The notes beneath the pieces are model-generated. The model saw only the letters and a program-made list of their open reading frames with translations. It was not told the DNA's origin and searched no databases. Positions 60,518 to 64,000 of a stretch of 64,000 nt of DNA are shown one piece after another. The DNA comes from Woeseiaceae bacterium (GTDB lineage Bacteria > Pseudomonadota > Gammaproteobacteria > Steroidobacterales > Woeseiaceae): the NCBI GenBank assembly GCA_021773035.1, contig JAJFKU010000066.1, positions 91,409 to 155,408 on the forward strand. The letters are read 5' to 3'. The position numbers were made by a program, and so were the translations under genes. Each line of letters opens with the position of its first letter. Within the stretch, counting starts at the first letter, position 1.

Positions 60518-62102
60518 GCAGATACCACTCCGGGCTGCGTTGCCGGTTTCGAAACACCCAGAGACGATTACCCGCGCCGTTGACGGCGGTGTAGTAGTCG
60601 CGGGCAATCCCGTCTTCGTCCCACCACCCGGTCTCAACTCGTTCAGGACCATCCAGCAACGTAAGCCGGCACCCCTTGTGCAACGGGTAACCACGATCGG
60701 CCGGCAACAGAGCCGGCTCCGGCAACATCCATAACGGGCGTTTGATGTTATCCCTGGTGGCCAGACTGCTCGTTGACCAGCCTGACAAGGGACTCTGCGC
60801 GCGCCAGGCCTGCTCCGGGCGATGCTCCGCCACCATCGACAGCGCATTCACCGACTGATCGCCGATGCGGGCAATAAGCCGCTCAGCCAGTTGCGCGATG
60901 GAATAACGTCGTTGTGCACTGCCTTTACTGTGAAAACACAACCGCTCGGTCTCGGCCTGCAACGGCTGTGACAGGCCGCTGCGCAAACGCACGGCAATGA
61001 CCGGCTCCGGCAGACGCATCGCCTCGAAACGAATTTTTAGCAGGTCGAGCCAGCGCAGCGCAGCGCGATCGGCCAGCGCCGCACCTAGCTGCAACTCCGT
61101 CGCCGCGCTTTTCAGGTGGAAGAAGCTAAAACACAGACACTGCGTGCCTAGCTGGCGAGATAGAAGAAATTGTTCATTTAATAACAATAGCTTATGACAT
61201 ATATTTAATAGTAATTCTCGATTTGATTGTTCCTCCGTCATCTCGTAATCGACACAGAATCGCTGCGGCGCGCGCCAGGAATCACGCGGATCCGGCAGGT
61301 GACCCAGTGCCCGGTCGAGATCGAGTAAACGCTCCGCGCCGAAGCGCCGGGTAAAACCTTCGCGCGGTAAACGCAGGCAATCGCCAATGTGGGTAACGCC
61401 CATGCTCAGCAGCGACTCGCATTGTTCGGCCGGCCAGTCCAGGCAGCCAAGCGGCAAAGCACGCAGTGTGGGTCCAAGGCTTTCCTCAGCACGGATGCAG
61501 ACGCGGCGACCGGCCCTTGCCAGCCAGGTTGCTGCCAGGGGTGTCGGAGCGATCGCCACGGCGGCCGAGAAGCCCTGCTCCCGGAGGCCTTTCGAGATGC
61601 TGCGCCGAAGCTCTCGAAGCCCGCCAAACAATCGCAGGCTGCCGGCAATCTCGAGCAGCAGCACGTCCCTGCCGGCAATGCTGATGAAGGAAGAAAATTG
61701 CTCCAGCCAGGCGGCAAGATGCTTGAGCTGTTCCTGCTCACAAACAAGACTGCGTTGTTCAAGTTGCAGTGTGGGCAGTAATGCGAGCGCCGCGTTAGCC
61801 GACTGACCGGACATGATGCCCATCGCTGTCGCTGCCGGGTCCGCCTGCAATATCCGGTGTATGCCGTGCTGTTCTTCGACGACAGCGAGCGCTGCATCGG
61901 AAGTGCGGCAGGCCTCCAGCGGCAGATTCGGCAAATAGATGCAAAACCACAGGCGCCGAACCGGTGTTGGTGTGACGGAGAACGGCCTGGCCGGCGGTGG
62001 CGGCTCGGCGAAGAGCAACAATTGTTGCTGTTGTGGCGATTTTTCAGAGGGAGTCGGGGCGGTGTCCCGTACCGTGACGGGCGATTTCCATGCGCGCGGC
62101 AT
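60501..62102 (-). CDS. imuB: ImuB, Y-family polymerase-like protein
   Basis: 533-aa inactive Y-family paralogue that acts as hub of the ImuABC mutasome, binding ImuA, DnaE2 and the beta clamp. The family core begins RRLWFCIYLPNLPLEACRTS at about residue 49, with LAAWLEQFSSFISIAGRDVL, LLEIAGSLRLFGGLRELRRS and GDCLRLPREGFTRRFGAERL. The catalytic acidic residues of true Y polymerases are not in place, as usual for ImuB. Unusually, the N-terminal ~48 residues add a Pro/Gln-rich extension containing QQQQLLLF (24-31), which resembles a clamp-binding QLxLF motif. ATG 62102 lies 2 nt after the imuA stop. Confidence 0.93.
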   Translation of the reverse strand: MPRAWKSPVTVRDTAPTPSEKSPQQQQLLLFAEPPPPARPFSVTPTPVRRLWFCIYLPNLPLEACRTSDAALAVVEEQHGIHRILQADPAATAMGIMSGQSANAALALLPTLQLEQRSLVCEQEQLKHLAAWLEQFSSFISIAGRDVLLLEIAGSLRLFGGLRELRRSISKGLREQGFSAAVAIAPTPLAATWLARAGRRVCIRAEESLGPTLRALPLGCLDWPAEQCESLLSMGVTHIGDCLRLPREGFTRRFGAERLLDLDRALGHLPDPRDSWRAPQRFCVDYEMTEEQSNRELLLNICHKLLLLNEQFLLSRQLGTQCLCFSFFHLKSAATELQLGAALADRAALRWLDLLKIRFEAMRLPEPVIAVRLRSGLSQPLQAETERLCFHSKGSAQRRYSIAQLAERLIARIGDQSVNALSMVAEHRPEQAWRAQSPLSGWSTSSLATRDNIKRPLWMLPEPALLPADRGYPLHKGCRLTLLDGPERVETGWWDEDGIARDYYTAVNGAGNRLWVFRNRQRSPEWYLHGLFG

Positions 62103-62104
62103 GG

Positions 62105-62755
62105 TTAAAGAAGACTGTCTAAAACAGCCGGGCGACCACCGCGGCTCTTTAAGATATGAACATGCGTGCCCTGCTGCGTGGACTGCAGTTCCAGGCGCAG
62201 AGCTGCAGCCGAGGGCTGTCGGCGCGCGGTAAGTGGACGAAAGGCAATCGCCCAGCTATGGCCTTTCTCGGCCGCCAGCTGCAAACGCCGGCTGGCCTGA
62301 TCGTCGAGTGTGTCGGGCCATAACAATACGGCGGCACAGGTGCCCGACGACAAAGCCTGCTCGGCCGACCAGAGCAATTCGCTGTCGTCTTTCGGCCGCA
62401 CGATCAGCATGCGCGACAAATCGATGCCGGACTGCTGCAGTGCCGGTGCATAGGGTTGAAACGGCGGCGAAACCCAGGCGATCCAGCCCGGCTCCATGGG
62501 TTCTTCAACCAGGGGTTCGTCGGTGCTGGATGACATGTGCCCGGCACTGAGCTGTGCCAGCGCCGGCATCAGCAAACGCAGTTCGCCGATGCCGTAGTGC
62601 CCGGTCAGGATTTCAGTGAGCCCGTGCTGCGGCCAGCCGCCGCCGGGCAGACAGCGATCGAGCCTGGAATAACCGCTGGCCAGTCCGGTTTTCGTATTGA
62701 GCTGGCTGCCGCCCCGCCAGACGCGCGGATTCTCCAGTAGTTTCGCAAGGCTCAT
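62105..62755 (-). CDS. imuA: ImuA, translesion synthesis-associated RecA-like protein
   Basis: 216-aa RecA/SulA-like protein of the SOS mutasome. Blocks of the family: LASGYSRLDRCLPGGGWPQH, GLTEILTGHYGIGELRLLMP, WIAWVSPPFQPYAPALQQSG, LIVRPKDDSELLWSAEQALS and the late WAIAFRPLTARRQPSAAALR. No intact Walker A is seen, in line with ImuA being a non-canonical RecA homologue. The gene lies 12 nt after lexA and 2 nt before imuB, so all four SOS genes are read from the lexA promoter. Confidence 0.92.
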   Translation of the reverse strand: MSLAKLLENPRVWRGGSQLNTKTGLASGYSRLDRCLPGGGWPQHGLTEILTGHYGIGELRLLMPALAQLSAGHMSSSTDEPLVEEPMEPGWIAWVSPPFQPYAPALQQSGIDLSRMLIVRPKDDSELLWSAEQALSSGTCAAVLLWPDTLDDQASRRLQLAAEKGHSWAIAFRPLTARRQPSAAALRLELQSTQQGTHVHILKSRGGRPAVLDSLL

Positions 62756-62767
62756 GACGAAAGCGCA

Positions 62768-63385
62768 TCAATGCAGCGGCAAACCGTCGCGAATAACGCC
62801 GACGACAACACCCTCGATGACGAGACTCTGTTCTCTTAAGTCGACTTCGATGGGCTCGAAATCGGCGTTCTCCGGCAACAGCGACACGATCGTTCCTTTT
62901 TGCCGATAACGCTTCACTGTCACCTCGTCATCGAGACGCGCGACGATGATCTGCCGGCTGCGAACCTCGGGCGTACGATGCACGGCAACGAGATCGCCGT
63001 CGAGTATGCCCGCATCGCGCATACTCATGCCCTCGACACGTAACAGGTAGTGCGGTTTGGGATTGAAAAGCTGCGGGTCGATGCGGTAGTGCGTTTCGAT
63101 ATGTTCCTCTGCGAGGATGGGACTGCCGGCGGCGACCCGACCCACCAGCGGCAGGCCCATCTGATCGCGCAGAGAATCCTTGAGCTGAATGCCGCGCGAG
63201 GTGCCCGGCATGAGGTCCAGCACGCCCTTGCGCTGCAGAGCGCGCAGATGCTCCTCCGCGGCGTTGGCCGATTTGAAGCCCAGCTCGGAGGCGATCTCGG
63301 CACGCGTTGGGGGCATGCCGGTTTCGTAGATAAAGTCTTGAATGAGTTCGAGAATTTGCTTTTGTCTAGGGGTTAGCTCGCGCAT
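62768..63385 (-). CDS. lexA: LexA repressor
   Basis: 205-aa SOS repressor. N-terminal winged helix MRELTPRQKQILELIQDFIY with recognition helix SANAAEEHLRALQRKGVLDL; the autocleavage site is A86-G87 (RVAAGSP), catalytic Ser121 (EGMSMRDAGI) and Lys158 (DDEVTVKRY). Each is offset by two from E. coli numbering, so the protein is canonical. ATG 63385 follows two operator boxes at 63397-63431, giving autoregulation. It leads the lexA-imuA-imuB-dnaE2 operon, an arrangement known from many proteobacteria. Confidence 0.97.
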   Translation of the reverse strand: MRELTPRQKQILELIQDFIYETGMPPTRAEIASELGFKSANAAEEHLRALQRKGVLDLMPGTSRGIQLKDSLRDQMGLPLVGRVAAGSPILAEEHIETHYRIDPQLFNPKPHYLLRVEGMSMRDAGILDGDLVAVHRTPEVRSRQIIVARLDDEVTVKRYRQKGTIVSLLPENADFEPIEVDLREQSLVIEGVVVGVIRDGLPLH

Positions 63386-63396
63386 TTAAGCAGTTC

Positions 63397-63431
63397 CTGT
63401 ATGTAATCACAGTACATGGGATTATATACAG
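63397..63431. promoter_or_regulatory. Two LexA (SOS) boxes upstream of lexA
   Basis: A perfect CTGT-N8-ACAG box at 63397-63412 (CTGTATGTAATCACAG) and a second, degenerate one at 63416-63431 (ATGG-N8-ACAG, keeping only the ACAG half), 3 bp apart. Two adjacent boxes are usual for self-regulated lexA. They would control the whole mutagenesis operon and possibly the divergent gene at 63510. Confidence 0.92.
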
Positions 63432-63509
63432 TAGTTCGAGGAGTGCAAGAGTTGTAGGCGCCTACCCTTCTTTACTCGACGCTTCGATGGTACGGCCCGC
63501 TTAAGTCGT

Positions 63510-63848
63510 ATGAGGACTCCTGACGAGGCTCGAAGTCAGTTTGCCGGTAGACTGGAAGCTGAATGTGATTCGACCGTGACGCCTATCGAAAGAGTCGCCC
63601 CTCAATACCCAGTTATTGAATCGCCACATCCCATTGAGGGCTTTGCAGTTGTCGCATTTACGATTTCAAAGGCAGGCGATGTATTGGGTGTTGTGCTTGT
63701 CGAATCGGGATCGGATTCCGACAGTAAAGCGTTCAAACGCGGATTCGCTATTTCTGCGATGAAAGCAGTATCGAAGTGGGAGTACGCTTCCCGAAATGAG
63801 GCATGCCGATCTCAAGTAAAATTAACATTTGTCGTAAGCGACGAGTGA
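63510..63848 (+). CDS. TonB C-terminal-domain protein (short, orphan)
   Basis: 112-aa protein whose residues ~24-110 fit a TonB C-terminal domain: TPIERVAPQYPVIESPHPIE, GFAVVAFTISKAGDVLGVVL, then FKRGFAISAMKAVSKWEYAS and a final strand CRSQVKLTFVVSD. The usual N-terminal membrane anchor and proline-rich spacer, or a signal peptide, are missing; ATG 63510 is the only good start and lacks a clear ribosome site. Two cysteines (C19, C99) might pair if it were exported. Its base composition looks lower in GC than its neighbours, a possible sign of transfer. Could be a fragment or a cytosolic stand-alone domain. Confidence 0.7.
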   Translation: MRTPDEARSQFAGRLEAECDSTVTPIERVAPQYPVIESPHPIEGFAVVAFTISKAGDVLGVVLVESGSDSDSKAFKRGFAISAMKAVSKWEYASRNEACRSQVKLTFVVSDE

Positions 63849-64000
63849 CCGCTGCTGGCCTATTTTGTTGAAAAACTCTGTTTTGAAATTCAACAACATT
63901 CTATTTGCGATTTGCCGCCAATTTCGTATCGTAGATACGAGGAGATAGTGCAGTTCCTATGAAATCCCCTCCTGGCGCAGCTCAGAACGGCTAACCGATA
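63849..64000. other. Right-edge region without a supported gene
   Basis: AT-rich. Holds a weak inverted repeat (TTGTTGAA at 63865-63872, TTCAACAA at 63889-63896) and a small hairpin (TCGTATC, loop GTA, GATACGA, 63924-63940). An 11-codon frame from an ATG at 63959 ends within the window. Nothing assignable. Confidence 0.4.

Noticed and set aside
63865..63896. Inverted repeat at the right edge as an insertion-sequence end
   Set aside because: Only 8-bp arms, no transposase visible and no target duplication that can be checked at the edge.

Overview
The window is chromosomal DNA from a gammaproteobacterium. Codon use is GC-rich throughout. The strongest evidence is gene order: serS, rarA, lolA, ftsK, trxB, aat, infA, clpA, clpS is the order I recall for Pseudomonas-like genomes, here with a VanZ-like gene and a FemAB-like gene inserted. 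A lexA-imuA-imuB-dnaE2 mutagenesis cassette, an EF-G2 paralogue and a type II secretion block also fit. Two DUF885 enzymes, an M28 peptidase and a membrane dipeptidase suggest a peptide-scavenging aerobe, perhaps of the Woeseia/Chromatiales-like lineages; that placement is only a guess. There is no convincing prophage, plasmid backbone, insertion sequence or CRISPR array.

Layout. 1-1041: 5' part of fhs (minus strand), cut by the left edge. 1042-1469: gene-free, with a striking phased array of inverted-repeat half-sites ahead of a class II Fic AMP-transferase gene (1470-2624). 2693-4573: unknown membrane proteins. 7658-4586 (minus): a tightly coupled run of zinc-ribbon protein, Tat-signal SDR, queC, queE and a small membrane protein. 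7705-16947: DUF885, lipoprotein, NTF2-like and DUF3300 genes, a SPFH/Arc operon with a palindromic operator, MOSC, a ribbon-helix-helix/ParC-like pair with its own inverted-repeat operator, DUF4389 and membrane dipeptidase. 17161-22075: SLC13-type transporter, membrane zinc peptidase and EF-G2. 27358-22118 (minus): RND adaptor, RND pump and RarD. 27568-35129: ExeA-like ATPase, diguanylate cyclase, DUF885, M28, an internally deleted dienelactone hydrolase and a small membrane protein. 35192-39292: tRNA-Arg(CCU), GNAT, PrxQ, YjbQ, histidine phosphatase, tRNA-Ser(UGA), a REP-like hairpin, SDR and a Bax-inhibitor-1 protein. 39350-51332: the conserved core block described above. 51462-57385: gspC-D-E-F and a small acidic protein behind a GATTT microsatellite. 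57431-63431: the SOS mutagenesis operon. 63510-64000: an orphan TonB C-terminal-domain protein and the right edge.

How genes work together. QueC and QueE act in 7-deazaguanine (queuosine) synthesis. Aat, ClpS and ClpA form an N-degron branch, with the Bpt/Ate transferase gene missing from its usual place. LexA sits first in the ImuA/ImuB/DnaE2 translesion operon behind two SOS boxes. MFP and RND proteins form an efflux system that needs an outer-membrane partner from elsewhere. GspC-F would need the pseudopilin and assembly genes (G-N) from another locus.

The most promising unexplained signal is the Fic upstream array: inverted repeats TCGACA-N13-TGTCGA recur with alternating 30- and 40-bp steps (a 70-bp period). 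Next are the FemAB-like gene coupled to aat, the Tat-signal SDR coupled to queC/queE, and the ribbon-helix-helix/ParC-like pair with an operator abutting its start codon. All functional statements come from reading the sequence and family knowledge; nothing was searched or computed.
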